A stretch of DNA of 64,000 nucleotides from contig CALKGK010000018.1 in assembly GCA_938085105.1 (NCBI GenBank), forward strand, positions 18,874-82,873, written 5' to 3'. The translations under genes and the position numbers were made by a program. The DNA is from an uncultured Flavobacteriales bacterium (lineage in GTDB: Bacteria; Bacteroidota; Bacteroidia; Flavobacteriales_D; Sanyastnellaceae). Shown one piece after another: positions 54,397 to 63,651 of the stretch (position 1 is the first letter of the stretch; every line of letters starts with the position of its first letter). The notes below the pieces were generated by a model that made no database searches, had not been told where the DNA came from, and worked only from the letters and a program-made list of their open reading frames with translations.

Positions 54397-54945
54397 TTAT
54401 CCTCGCGGTTTCCAAGGCGTTTCTTCAGCTCCGAGGTCTTGGGCAATCTTGCGTGACAAGACAAACAGGTAATCACTCAATCGGTTCAAATAAACCATCA
54501 AGCTCGTGTTTATGTTGGACGAATGATGGAGTGCAATGGTTGCCCTTTCTGCCCGTCGGCACACACAACGCGCAATGTGACACACCGAAACACTGGGGTG
54601 TCCGCCAGGAAGAATGAAGTTGGTCATGGCCGGAAGCTCTTCCTCCATGGAGTCAATATCCTTCTCCAAATCATGAGTGAATTCATCCAAAAACTCGGGC
54701 AATTTCATTTTTGATTTTTCCGGGTCGTTGGCCAAATGACTCCCCATCGTAAATAGCTGCTCTTGGATTTGAACCAAACGCTCTTGATACGACTTCATTC
54801 CTGCTTGATCTCTTAAAGATCCAATGTGGGCATTAAGCTCATCCACCGATCCGTAAGCCTCGATGCGAACGTGGTCTTTTGGAACACGTGTTCCACCAAT
54901 GAGTCCGGTAGTACCTTCATCTCCCGTTTTCGTGTATACTTTCAT
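54397..54945 (-). CDS. cob(I)alamin adenosyltransferase, PduO type
   Basis: Transfers the adenosyl group of ATP to cob(I)alamin to make coenzyme B12. The product has 182 residues. The ATP-binding N-terminus is KVYTKTGDEGTTGLIGGTRV, followed by YGSVDELNAHIGSLR, FILPGGHPSVSVCHIARCVCRRAE and YLNRLSDYLFVLSR, all typical of PduO/MMAB enzymes. B12-dependent methylmalonyl-CoA mutase is the likely client, though it is not in the window. Its ATG overlaps the stop of the adenylate cyclase gene by four bases (ATGA), so it is translated with it. Confidence 0.93.
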   Translation of the reverse strand: MKVYTKTGDEGTTGLIGGTRVPKDHVRIEAYGSVDELNAHIGSLRDQAGMKSYQERLVQIQEQLFTMGSHLANDPEKSKMKLPEFLDEFTHDLEKDIDSMEEELPAMTNFILPGGHPSVSVCHIARCVCRRAERATIALHHSSNINTSLMVYLNRLSDYLFVLSRKIAQDLGAEETPWKPRG

Positions 54946-57941
54946 GATTCTTTTTCTTCTACAAAATACATTTCTAAGGCTCCCTTGTTCTTTGCCTCTA
55001 TTTTTCCGCGGTGTTGGAGCTCAAATCTCCCTTCAACCAATTGCTTTGTGGCTTCACTCACGTTCACTCGATTAATTTCTCCACTGCTTTCCATGCGTGC
55101 AGCGATGTTAACAGTGTCTCCCCAGATATCATAAGCAAACTTTTTCTTACCTACAACTCCAGCTACGAGCGGACCGCTGTGAATTCCGATGCGAATGTTC
55201 CACTCAGGCAGGTGGTTTTGCTTGAGTTGGGCATTCACGTCCTGCATGGTTTTCTTCATGTCTAAAGCGAAGGCAACCATCCGGTCTGCATGGTCATTTT
55301 GCTCTAGAGGAATTCCTGAGGCACACATATATGCATCCCCAATGGTCTTGATTTTTTCTACACCGTGAGCATCACAAAGGGCATCAAAACGTTGGAATAT
55401 GGTGTCCAATGTGGCGACCAATTCTTCCGAACTGATTTGCTCGGTCATTTTGGTGAATCCTTTAAAATCGGAGAAGAGTACACTCGCATTTTGGTACTTA
55501 CGCGCTTGAGCTTTCCCTTTTGATTTGAGTTCGTTGGCGGTTTCCTGAGGCAGTATGTTGAGCAGGAGTTCATCGCTCTTGTTCTTGGCTGCGTTCAATT
55601 CTGCAGTGCGCTCTTTTACTTTGAGATTGAGGAAGTCGCGTTGACGAGCCAAGGCGGCGATTCTTTGTCTCACAATGAAGGTCACAAGACTCACTATAAA
55701 AAGGACAACAAGCGCAATAAACCACCAGCGGAGGTAGATGGGTGGACTGATTTCAAATGCGAAAAAGGCCGGCTCTTCACTCCAAATTCCATCGCTGTTC
55801 TGTGCGCGAAGAAGAAAGCGGTATTCCCCAGGAGGCAAGCTGGTGAAGGTCACGCTTTCGTCGGAAGTGTTTTGCCAATTGAGTCCTGAACCCTCCAGTT
55901 TATATTGGTAGTTGATGGGGTCTTTTTGCCCAAGGTCCAAGGCTTTGTAGTCGAAGGTCAAGTGGTTTTCGTCGTGATCGAGAAGAAGTTTGGAACTGGC
56001 GGCAATTGCCTGTTCTTGATCCAAAGCTTCAAAAAACAGACGGGGTAAAGACAAATGAAGCACAGGAGCAGTAGGGTTTTTGAATTTCCCCTTGCTGTTG
56101 TAGCAATAGAGACCGTTCGTGCTTCCCATCCACAGTTGATCATCAGCGTCTACACTCATGCTTTTTGCGGCGGCATACCCTTTGATTCCGGCATTGATCT
56201 TTCTTGCACTGAGGATGAAGGTTTCGTCCGGACCCAGTTCCAAAAAGCTCACTCCTTGCTTGGTCGAAACCCACAAGTTACCCTCGTTATCACAAGCGAT
56301 ACTGTGAACGTGCAAATCGGGGAGTTGACTCGATTTTTTGAAGACCTGAATTTTCTCACCGTCCCAACGCATCAAACCTTCCCCTTTGCTACCAAACCAC
56401 AGACTCCCGCTTGGGCTCAAACTTGAACAAGTGATGTCTTTTCCCGCTGTTTTGGGGAGCAATTCAAAGATGTAGAATCCGTTCAAATCGCCCCGGAGAA
56501 TTCGAATTCCATCATCACAGAAAAGCAGAAGGTCCTCTCCATGTTCTTCTACGCCTCGTATTTTCCACAATGCGTCGAGTCCCAAACGGAAAACAGGTGT
56601 GCCTTTGAGATTGAGGATTTTACGTTCCTGGGCGAGATACAGAACCTCTTTGAATTCAAAGCAGGCCACCTCTTCACCTTGGGCGGGAAGCAAGTTTTGA
56701 ACATCGCCTTTTTGGGACAAACGCAAGAGTCCGTCGTGCTTCACCAAGGCCAGGACTTCTTCTTCTCGACGAATGAAATCAAGAACTGGATTTTCCGGAT
56801 TTTTGCTGGAGGATTGAAATAAGCGTGCTGCCTTCCCATTCCTCACCCAGAAAATACTGCCCTCAAAAGTTCCGATGAACTGGGTGCTGTCATCCACTTT
56901 TTCAAAAGCCGTGATGTAGGTTTCTGGAAAGTTATTGCTTCGTGAAAACTTCATCAGAGACTCTCCCGTGAGTTGGGAAATTCCGCCGAAATAGGTTCCA
57001 AACCAGAGGGTGTTGGATCGATCCAGTAAGACTTTTCGAATGCGGTCATTGTCCAAACCGTTTTCTTTCCTCAGTTCGCTAATAAATTCAAGTTCTTTTT
57101 TCGGGTTGATGCGCATTTGAACGGCACCTTTCGAAGTTCCAAACCAGAGATCTCCATGGGCATCCAGGGCAATGCTGCGAATTCTGCGTTGATCGATTCT
57201 TGGGTGATGAAGTCGGTGAGTACCCGTTTCATCGCGAACAATTAGTCCGTTTTCTGTTCCAAAATAAAGGTGTTTTCCATGCTTGAAGCTGCAGAGAACT
57301 TTGTCTTCCAGCTCCGGTTCGAGTTTTACTTTTTGGATGGCATTGTTGCGGTGCACAAACAGACCATCATCGCTCCCCATCCAAACATCGCCTTCATCAT
57401 TCAATAAACAACGAACAGCAGCGCTCAACATCAAAGGGTCTTGAAGGGCCGACCAAGAACGGATTGTTTTGATCTTAAAGTCTCTGGCTTTTTTGTCCAA
57501 AATTGCAATTCCGCCACCCAAACTTGCCGCCCAAAGCTGTCCCAGACTATCTTCCGTGAAACTTCGAATGTGAAGATCAGGAAGACCTTGGTTCAGTTCT
57601 CGCCAAATCTTTCCATCAAAACAGAAGACCCCACGTTCGGCTGTTCCCGCCCAAATCATCCCTTGATGATCTTCAAATAAGCAGCGAACGTTGGCAGAAG
57701 CCAATGCTTCGGGCGTATCCATGTTTTCAAAATCTTGGCCATCAAAACGAACCAAACCACCGCCTTCTGTGGCAATCCAGAGGTATCCAGACCGATCTTG
57801 AAGCAGGTCATACACGCCATCAGCGGGCAAACCTTCTGCCACACCGAAGTGATGAATGGGGAATTCTTGTGCCATAGCGCAATGCGATCCCAACAAAAGA
57901 AGGGCAAAAAGAAGGCGCGTTATGTTCCGATGGAGATTCAC
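54942..57941 (-). CDS. two-component-propeller receptor fused to a class III adenylate cyclase
   Basis: A membrane receptor of 999 residues. The signal peptide (ITRLLFALLLLGSHCAMAQ) is followed by about 600 residues of regulator-propeller repeats (LWIATEGGGLVRFDG, IWAGTAERGVFCFDG, LWFGTSKGAVQM, LWFGTYFGGISQL, LWVSTKQGVSFL), a Y_Y_Y domain (about 660-740, YQYKLEGSGLNWQ ... YRFLLRAQNSDGIWS), one membrane segment (WWFIALVVLFIVSLVTFIV), a coiled coil, and a cyclase domain. Both metal aspartates are present (D825 in FSDFKGF, D869 in TIGDAY). K865 and D938 (YDIWGDTVN) specify ATP over GTP, and N945 and R949 stabilise the transition state. In Bacteroidota this sensory module normally feeds a histidine kinase. 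It overlaps the adenosyltransferase gene downstream. Confidence 0.93.
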   Translation of the reverse strand: MNLHRNITRLLFALLLLGSHCAMAQEFPIHHFGVAEGLPADGVYDLLQDRSGYLWIATEGGGLVRFDGQDFENMDTPEALASANVRCLFEDHQGMIWAGTAERGVFCFDGKIWRELNQGLPDLHIRSFTEDSLGQLWAASLGGGIAILDKKARDFKIKTIRSWSALQDPLMLSAAVRCLLNDEGDVWMGSDDGLFVHRNNAIQKVKLEPELEDKVLCSFKHGKHLYFGTENGLIVRDETGTHRLHHPRIDQRRIRSIALDAHGDLWFGTSKGAVQMRINPKKELEFISELRKENGLDNDRIRKVLLDRSNTLWFGTYFGGISQLTGESLMKFSRSNNFPETYITAFEKVDDSTQFIGTFEGSIFWVRNGKAARLFQSSSKNPENPVLDFIRREEEVLALVKHDGLLRLSQKGDVQNLLPAQGEEVACFEFKEVLYLAQERKILNLKGTPVFRLGLDALWKIRGVEEHGEDLLLFCDDGIRILRGDLNGFYIFELLPKTAGKDITCSSLSPSGSLWFGSKGEGLMRWDGEKIQVFKKSSQLPDLHVHSIACDNEGNLWVSTKQGVSFLELGPDETFILSARKINAGIKGYAAAKSMSVDADDQLWMGSTNGLYCYNSKGKFKNPTAPVLHLSLPRLFFEALDQEQAIAASSKLLLDHDENHLTFDYKALDLGQKDPINYQYKLEGSGLNWQNTSDESVTFTSLPPGEYRFLLRAQNSDGIWSEEPAFFAFEISPPIYLRWWFIALVVLFIVSLVTFIVRQRIAALARQRDFLNLKVKERTAELNAAKNKSDELLLNILPQETANELKSKGKAQARKYQNASVLFSDFKGFTKMTEQISSEELVATLDTIFQRFDALCDAHGVEKIKTIGDAYMCASGIPLEQNDHADRMVAFALDMKKTMQDVNAQLKQNHLPEWNIRIGIHSGPLVAGVVGKKKFAYDIWGDTVNIAARMESSGEINRVNVSEATKQLVEGRFELQHRGKIEAKNKGALEMYFVEEKES

Positions 57942-58017
57942 AGTGTGTCAAATTTTGTCAATTTCCTCGAAAGACCAAGCGTTTTCTTTCACGACTTGTT
58001 AAATTTGAGCTTTTTCA

Positions 58018-58467
58018 ATGGAGCAAGAGGCACTGACATACAAAGACAAAGAGAAACAAGAGCGATACGACCGCGCATACCTCCGCATGGCCGCTGAATG
58101 GTCGAGCTTATCTCACTGTACCCGAAAACAAGTTGGGGCTTTGATTGTTCGGAATGGTATGATCATCTCAGATGGCTACAATGGAACCCCTAGCGGATTC
58201 CCAAATGCCTGTGAAGATGATGAAGGAAGCACGCATTGGTATGTGCTCCACGCCGAAGCCAATGCGATCACCAAAATTGCGCGGTCGAACAACAGTGCTG
58301 AAAACGGCACCCTCTACATCACCCTTTCGCCCTGCAAAGATTGCGCAAAGATGATCCTTCAAGCCGGAATTAAACGCGTCGTTTTTTCCATCGCTTACAA
58401 AGACATCAGCGGTGTGACTTTTTTGAAGAAGTCAGGAATAGAAGTGGTACAAATTGAACAACCCTAA
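58018..58467 (+). CDS. dCMP deaminase family protein
   Basis: Zinc-dependent deoxycytidylate deaminase of 149 residues that makes dUMP for thymidylate synthesis. The zinc ligands and catalytic acid are H78 and E80 (HAEANAI) with C106 and C109 (SPCKDC). The N-terminal region has KQVGALIVRNGMIISDGYNG. The length and CEDDEGSTHWYVLHAE fit the ComEB/dCMP deaminase group rather than tRNA or guanine deaminases. It is two bases upstream of ctpA and so cotranscribed with it. Confidence 0.92.
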   Translation: MEQEALTYKDKEKQERYDRAYLRMAAEWSSLSHCTRKQVGALIVRNGMIISDGYNGTPSGFPNACEDDEGSTHWYVLHAEANAITKIARSNNSAENGTLYITLSPCKDCAKMILQAGIKRVVFSIAYKDISGVTFLKKSGIEVVQIEQP

Positions 58468-58469
58468 GT

Positions 58470-60185
58470 ATGAGCGATCGCATTGATCAGTACACCAATA
58501 CCGGCGCAAAGAAGAGCACAAGTTCTTTGATGTTCCCTTTCATCTGCGCTTTATTCCTGATCATCGGGATTTATGCCGGATCTTTTTTGAGCTCCAACGG
58601 TGCGCCTTTGGTGCCAGGATCGAGCAATGAAGATAACCCCAATAAGCTGGTGAACATCATCAACAAAATCGACGAAATGTATGTCGATTCTGTTCAGAAA
58701 AAAGCCCTTATTGACGATGCCATCCGAAGCATCCTCGAAAAACTCGACCCGCATTCCTACTACATCTCCCCAGAAGAAATGGCTTCCATGCAGGAGCCGC
58801 TCGAAGGAAACTTTGAGGGAATTGGCGTAGAATTTATGATTCAAAGAGATACGCTCATGGTGGTGAACCCCATCGAAGGCGGACCGAGCGAAAGTGCGGG
58901 CATTGCACCGGGCGACCGTATTGTCGTTGTGGATGGCGAAGACATTGCCGGTAAAGGCTTGACCAACGATAAGGTGATGAAATTGCTCAAAGGAGAAAAA
59001 GGAACTTTGGTGAACTTGGGCATTCAACGCAGAAACAACGATGAATTGCTCAATTTTGAAATCGTAAGGGACCGTATTCCGATCTATTCTGTGGTGGCTT
59101 CAGTGATGGTGAGCGAAGAAGTGGGCTACATCAAGATCACCCGATTTGCAAAGAACACCTACGAAGAATTTATGGATGGGGTGAAGTCGCTCAGTGCTCA
59201 AGGAGCGAAAAAACTGATGATCGACCTTCGAGGAAATGGCGGAGGATACCTCAATTCCTGCATCCCAATGATTGAAGAGTTTTTGGAAAGCGGTCAGCTG
59301 ATTGTCTACACCGAAGGTAAAAATGACCCAAGAAGAGATTATAAGAGCCGAGTGAACGGTAGATTTAAAGACATGGACGTGGTGGTGCTCATCAATCAAG
59401 GAAGCGCCAGCGCCAGTGAGATTCTAGCCGGTGCTCTGCAAGATCAAGACCGATCCATTACTGTGGGCCGACGTTCCTTTGGGAAAGGACTTGTTCAAAA
59501 CGAAATTGCTTTGCCCGATGAGTCAGCACTTCGATTAACCGTTGCCAGATACTACACGCCAACCGGGCGTTCCATTCAAAAGCCTTATGGAGATGGCGTG
59601 GATTATGAGAACGATTATTACGATCGTTTTGATCACGGTGAGTTGATGAGTGCAGACAGCATTCAGTTTGCAGATAGCTTGCAATTCAGAACACCAGAAG
59701 GACGCATTGTTTACGGTGGTGGTGGAATCATGCCAGACATCTTTGTACCCATTGATACTTTAGGCGGAAGCGCTTATTTAACAGAACTTTCATACAGTGG
59801 TAGCTTCAGACGTTATGGATTTGAGTATGTTGAACGTGAGCGGACAGCACTCGAAAAGTATGAGGACGTGAACGACTTCCTGGCTAACTTTGCTTTGAGC
59901 AACGCAGATTTGGAAGAATTCTACGCGATGGCAGAACAAGACGGAATTGTGAAAGACCGTTTTGGAATCGAAAGAAGCAAGAAAGTGATTCAACTGAGAA
60001 TCATGGCTTATATTGCAAGAAATCAATTCGGCGAGGAAGCTTATTATAGAGTTCTGCTCGAAGACGATAACATTTATCGCGTTGCCTTAGACGTGATTAA
60101 TCAATACGACCAGTACATAGTGACCGATGGGAAATTGAACCTTTTGGGTCAGCAAGTGTTGGACGCTCAAGAACAGTTAAATTAA
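58470..60185 (+). CDS. ctpA: C-terminal processing peptidase, S41 family
   Basis: Periplasmic serine protease that trims C-termini or degrades envelope proteins. The product has 571 residues: an uncleaved membrane anchor ([20 protein letters not shown]), a PDZ domain (about 110-195, [32 protein letters not shown]), and the S41 domain with [16 protein letters not shown], catalytic S314 ([13 protein letters not shown]) and K339 (RSFGKGLVQ). The C-terminal 170 residues are longer than in the shortest family members and rich in acidic and aromatic residues. sod lies 26 bases downstream and may be in the same unit. Confidence 0.94.
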   Translation: MSDRIDQYTNTGAKKSTSSLMFPFICALFLIIGIYAGSFLSSNGAPLVPGSSNEDNPNKLVNIINKIDEMYVDSVQKKALIDDAIRSILEKLDPHSYYISPEEMASMQEPLEGNFEGIGVEFMIQRDTLMVVNPIEGGPSESAGIAPGDRIVVVDGEDIAGKGLTNDKVMKLLKGEKGTLVNLGIQRRNNDELLNFEIVRDRIPIYSVVASVMVSEEVGYIKITRFAKNTYEEFMDGVKSLSAQGAKKLMIDLRGNGGGYLNSCIPMIEEFLESGQLIVYTEGKNDPRRDYKSRVNGRFKDMDVVVLINQGSASASEILAGALQDQDRSITVGRRSFGKGLVQNEIALPDESALRLTVARYYTPTGRSIQKPYGDGVDYENDYYDRFDHGELMSADSIQFADSLQFRTPEGRIVYGGGGIMPDIFVPIDTLGGSAYLTELSYSGSFRRYGFEYVERERTALEKYEDVNDFLANFALSNADLEEFYAMAEQDGIVKDRFGIERSKKVIQLRIMAYIARNQFGEEAYYRVLLEDDNIYRVALDVINQYDQYIVTDGKLNLLGQQVLDAQEQLN

Positions 60186-60211
60186 TTTACACACGAAAAA
60201 TACATTTCATT

Positions 60212-60817
60212 ATGGCTTTCGAACTCCCTAAATTACCGTACGCATACGATGCATTAGAGCCGAACATTGACGCTCGCACAATGGAAATTCACCACAGTAA
60301 ACACCACGCTGGATATACTTCTAAGTTAAACGCAGCTATTGAAGGAACAGCAATGGAAGGCATGAGTATTGAAGATATTTGTGCAAAAGGAACAGACAAT
60401 GCTGCCGTGAGAAACAACGGAGGCGGATACTACAACCACTGTTTGTTTTGGGAAGTGATGTCTCCAAACGGAGGAGGAAACCCAAGTGGAGATTTGGCAG
60501 CTGATATCGATGCTACTTTTGGCTCTTTTGATGCCTTCAAAGAAAAATTTGCTGCTGCAGCGGCCACGCGTTTCGGTTCAGGTTGGGCATGGCTTTGCGT
60601 GAACAGTGAAGGAAAATTGGAAGTTTGTTCTTCTGCCAATCAAGACAATCCTTTGATGCCAGGTGTTGGTTGTGAAGGAACGCCTATTCTTGGTCTTGAC
60701 GTTTGGGAACACGCTTACTACTTGAACTACCAAAACCGTCGTCCAGATTACATTTCTGCATTCTTTAATGTGATCAATTGGGATGAGGTAGCAAAACGTT
60801 ACACTGCTGCGAAGTAA
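60212..60817 (+). CDS. sodA: superoxide dismutase, Mn-type signature
   Basis: Converts superoxide to hydrogen peroxide and oxygen. The product has 201 residues, full length, starting [18 protein letters not shown]. Metal ligands are H27 ([11 protein letters not shown]), H76 (YNHCLFW), D163 and H167 (LDVWEHAYY). Glycines in the NNGGGYYNH segment and glutamine Q144 in SANQD are the arrangement of Mn enzymes; Fe enzymes carry the Gln in the first segment. Mn or cambialistic use is therefore inferred. No signal peptide, so cytoplasmic. Followed by a strong terminator. Confidence 0.94.
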   Translation: MAFELPKLPYAYDALEPNIDARTMEIHHSKHHAGYTSKLNAAIEGTAMEGMSIEDICAKGTDNAAVRNNGGGYYNHCLFWEVMSPNGGGNPSGDLAADIDATFGSFDAFKEKFAAAAATRFGSGWAWLCVNSEGKLEVCSSANQDNPLMPGVGCEGTPILGLDVWEHAYYLNYQNRRPDYISAFFNVINWDEVAKRYTAAK

Positions 60818-60838
60818 TTTCGCACATGAATCATATTC

Positions 60839-60876
60839 AGAACCCTCATTGACGATTGTCTGTGAGGGTTCTTTTA
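60839..60876 (+). terminator. intrinsic terminator of sod
   Basis: A 10-bp perfect stem, AGAACCCTCA (60839-60848) with TGAGGGTTCT (60863-60872), followed by TTTATTTT; 21 bases after the sod stop. Confidence 0.88.
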
Positions 60877-60886
60877 TTTTAGCTGA

Positions 60887-61564
60887 ATGAAGAAAGCCTT
60901 GATCTTGGTTGCTGGTGGAACGGGAACACGAATGCGTACTTCCGTGCCCAAACAGTTTTTGAAACTCAATGGGAAACCACTCATCTTTCACACCTTAGAG
61001 CAGTTCCTGTCGGTTTATCCCGAGTTGGAAATTGTGCTGGTGATGCACCCCAATTATGTTGATTTTTGGCACGAGCAGTGCAAGGAACACGACTTCAAAC
61101 ATCCCGTTGCTGTGGTTGATGGAGGAGCTGAGCGCTTTCATTCGGTGAAAAATGGTTTGGATGCGGTGACGGCAGAAGAAGGAGTGGTAGCGGTGCATGA
61201 TGCAGTGCGTCCCTTCCCATCAAAAGAGTGCATTGAACGCTGTTTTACCATGGCTGAAGAGCAAGGAGCGGCCATCCCTGTAGTCACCTTGGTGGACAGC
61301 ATTCGAAAGGTGCACGGAACCTCCTCCATTGCAGAAGACCGTTCTGATTTCAGATTGGTACAAACCCCACAATGCTTTGGCTTGAGTTTGCTGCGCGAAG
61401 CTTACCACCAACCTTATAAAGACGAGTTTACCGATGACGCTTCCGTGGTGGAGGCTTTCGGACACAAAATACAACTCGTAGAAGGTAACCGGGAGAACGT
61501 GAAAATGACTACTCCTGATGATCTGGTTTTTGCGGAGGCATGGTTAAAGGCTTCACAGGGTTAG
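60887..61564 (+). CDS. ispD: 2-C-methyl-D-erythritol 4-phosphate cytidylyltransferase
   Basis: Third enzyme of the MEP isoprenoid pathway; couples CTP to methylerythritol phosphate. The product has 225 residues: KALILVAGGTGTRMRTSVPKQF (CTP loop), VVDGGAERFHSVKNGL, VAVHDAVRPFPSKECIERC, LVDSIRKV and the C-terminal FTDDASVVEAFGHKIQLVEG and VKMTTPDDLVFAE. It supplies precursors to the polyprenyl synthetase elsewhere in the window. Its last 56 bases overlap the 3' end of the convergent CPBP protease gene. Confidence 0.95.
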   Translation: MKKALILVAGGTGTRMRTSVPKQFLKLNGKPLIFHTLEQFLSVYPELEIVLVMHPNYVDFWHEQCKEHDFKHPVAVVDGGAERFHSVKNGLDAVTAEEGVVAVHDAVRPFPSKECIERCFTMAEEQGAAIPVVTLVDSIRKVHGTSSIAEDRSDFRLVQTPQCFGLSLLREAYHQPYKDEFTDDASVVEAFGHKIQLVEGNRENVKMTTPDDLVFAEAWLKASQG

Positions 61565-62480
61565 CCAGGTAGGCCGCTTTCCATTTCGGCCATTGACTTT
61601 TTTTCATGAAAGCCCCACCAAGAATGCTCAAGGCCAAAAGGATGAATACCAACTGCAAGGGTTGAGTACCCACTTGTTCCAGTTCTTCCTCACTTAATCC
61701 CGGATTGTTCTGTAGGTAATAGAGCCCTAAAACACTCATGCCATTGTGCAGAAAATGAGCGAGAACGGCTGTCCAGATGCTCCCGGTATGAATCACCAAG
61801 TATCCGAAAAGCGCTCCCAAAACCAAGCGGGGCAGAAAACCGAGAAACTGCATGTGAATGGCGCTGAAAAGAATGGCGCTAATCCAAATCCCCAAGTGCA
61901 CATTTTTAGTCCATTTACTCAACTGGTTTTGAATCAGTCCGCGAAAAAGAAACTCTTCTGCAATGGCTGGAACCACGGCAGCAATGAAGAGCATCAAAGC
62001 TAAATCACCCATTCCATCCATCGCAAGGAGCTGTTCCATCATGCTTTCGGCTATTGCCTCTTGTTTTCGCAAAGCCGCACCCCATGAACTGCTTGCAGGA
62101 ATGAGCTTTTGGTTGAAGTTGATCAATACTTCCATGATGGGCAAGCTTAAAATCGTAATGAGCGGAACCAAAAGCCAAGTGATGTTGGGTTTGCGCAACA
62201 TGTATTCGTTCACCGATGAACGGCCAAACATCCACAGAAAAAACACAGCAGGAAGCAAAAATCCACCAAATTGAAAACAGGTTTGAAGAATGCGAAGCAC
62301 CCCAACATCGCTGGTGTTCTGAAAATCACTCAAAAGATCAATGGCTTCTTGAGGACCGTAGCCGTAGATCATGCAGCCCATTAATCCCACAAGCATTCCT
62401 ACCACATAGCCTACTACAATGAGGGGAACGATGAAAACAAGTCGAAAAGAGAGGGGGAAGGATTCAAAGACGCGGCGCAT
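61509..62480 (-). CDS. CPBP family intramembrane glutamic endopeptidase
   Basis: Membrane protease of the Rce1/CAAX-like (ABI) family, 323 residues, with about eight membrane segments. The active-site motifs are EEFLFRGLIQNQL (EExxxR), ILFSAIHMQFLGFLPRLVLG (FxxxH) and VLAHFLHNGMSVLGL (HxxxN). The N-terminal segments are VFIVPLIVVGYVVGMLVGL and FGGFLLPAVFFLWMFG. The start is taken at ATG 62480, where the family-like membrane region begins; the frame extends 21 codons further. The substrate is unknown. It is convergent with ispD with a 56-base overlap, and divergent from the dus gene with only a 47-base gap. Confidence 0.9.
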   Translation of the reverse strand: MRRVFESFPLSFRLVFIVPLIVVGYVVGMLVGLMGCMIYGYGPQEAIDLLSDFQNTSDVGVLRILQTCFQFGGFLLPAVFFLWMFGRSSVNEYMLRKPNITWLLVPLITILSLPIMEVLINFNQKLIPASSSWGAALRKQEAIAESMMEQLLAMDGMGDLALMLFIAAVVPAIAEEFLFRGLIQNQLSKWTKNVHLGIWISAILFSAIHMQFLGFLPRLVLGALFGYLVIHTGSIWTAVLAHFLHNGMSVLGLYYLQNNPGLSEEELEQVGTQPLQLVFILLALSILGGAFMKKSQWPKWKAAYLANPVKPLTMPPQKPDHQE

Positions 62481-62527
62481 TGGATGTGGTTTTCGTAACT
62501 TTGCACAAAGTTGAGGCAATTCCTCGG

Positions 62528-63520
62528 ATGGCAAAAATAGCAAACATAGATTTAGGAGATTTTCCGCTTCTACTCGCTCCCATGGAGGACGTGAGCGACC
62601 CTCCTTTCCGCGCCCTGTGCAAGCAACACGGAGCCGACCTCATGTACACGGAGTTCATTTCTTCGGAAGGACTCATTCGCGATGCGGCGAAAAGTGTTCA
62701 GAAATTGGACATTTTCGAGTACGAACGTCCCATTGGAATTCAAATCTTCGGTTCGGAGATTGAATCCATGAAACAAGCTACCGAGATCACCGCAGCAAGC
62801 AATCCGGACATTATCGATATCAACTACGGTTGTCCGGTGAAGAAAGTGGCTTGCAAAGGGGCAGGAGCTGGCATTTTACAGGACATCCCAAAGATGGTGT
62901 CCATGACCAAAGAAATTGTGAATTCCACCTCTTTGCCTGTCACGGTGAAAACACGCTTGGGTTGGGACGACAATACCAAGTACATCGTCGAAGTAGCAGA
63001 GCGACTCCAAGACGTGGGCATTCAAGCCATTAGTATTCATGGAAGAACGCGCAAGCAGATGTACAAAGGAGAAGCCGACTGGACCTTGATTTCTGCTGTG
63101 AAGAACAACCCGAGAATGCACATCCCTGTCTTTGGGAATGGCGATATTGATACTCCTGAGAAAGCCTTGGAGTACAAAAACCGTTATGAAGTGGACGGCA
63201 TCATGATTGGAAGGGCGAGCATCGGAAACCCATGGATCTTCAATGAAATTAAGCACTTCCTAAAAACCGGAGAGCATCTTCCCACCGCCACCGTTTTGGA
63301 TCGAATCAAGGCCGCACGCCAGCACTTGGAAATGTCGATCAAGTGGAAAGGCGATCGTTTGGGCATTGTAGAAATGCGCCGTCACTATGCCAACTATTTT
63401 AAAGGCATTCCCCACTTCAAAGAATACCGCATGGCCTTGGTTACCGAGATGGAGCCGGCGCTTTTGTTTGAGCGTTTTGATGAAATTGAGGCGGAGTTTG
63501 GAGATTTGAAGTTGGTGTGA
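62528..63520 (+). CDS. dusB: tRNA-dihydrouridine synthase
   Basis: FMN enzyme that reduces uridines in the tRNA D-loop. The product has 330 residues with a TIM-barrel: LLLAPMEDVSDPPFRALCKQ, YTEFISSEGLIRDA, the catalytic cysteine in INYGCPVKKVACKGAGAGIL, VTVKTRLGWDD, ISIHGRTRKQMYKGEADW, FGNGDIDTPEKALEY and IMIGRASIGNPWIF. The DusB-type assignment is by overall resemblance. The start is ATG 62528 (MAKIANIDLGDFPLLLAPM); an earlier in-frame ATG at 62480 overlaps the divergent start of the CPBP gene and is less likely. Confidence 0.94.
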   Translation: MAKIANIDLGDFPLLLAPMEDVSDPPFRALCKQHGADLMYTEFISSEGLIRDAAKSVQKLDIFEYERPIGIQIFGSEIESMKQATEITAASNPDIIDINYGCPVKKVACKGAGAGILQDIPKMVSMTKEIVNSTSLPVTVKTRLGWDDNTKYIVEVAERLQDVGIQAISIHGRTRKQMYKGEADWTLISAVKNNPRMHIPVFGNGDIDTPEKALEYKNRYEVDGIMIGRASIGNPWIFNEIKHFLKTGEHLPTATVLDRIKAARQHLEMSIKWKGDRLGIVEMRRHYANYFKGIPHFKEYRMALVTEMEPALLFERFDEIEAEFGDLKLV

Positions 63521-63522
63521 CT

Positions 63523-63636
63523 TGCCTTCGACTACGCTCAGGCAGCGTGGGGGCGCTGATAGTTAAGCTGCCTTTGACTGTTGCTCAGGCAGCGGGTTTG
63601 GAGCTGAAAGTGCTGCTTGAGCGAAGTCGAAAGCAG
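63523..63636. repeat. cluster of three copies of a ~24-base repeat, one inverted
   Basis: Copy 1 (63523-63546) contains TCGACTACGCTCAGGCAGC; copy 2 (63569-63593) contains TTGACTGTTGCTCAGGCAGC; copy 3 (63612-63636) is the same motif inverted, GCTGCTTGAGCGAAGTCGA. Copies 1 or 2 can pair with copy 3 to form a long hairpin. It lies between the convergent dus and permease genes and resembles the dispersed intergenic repeats found in many Bacteroidota genomes. Confidence 0.7.
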
Positions 63637-63651
63637 ACGGGATCGAGACCA

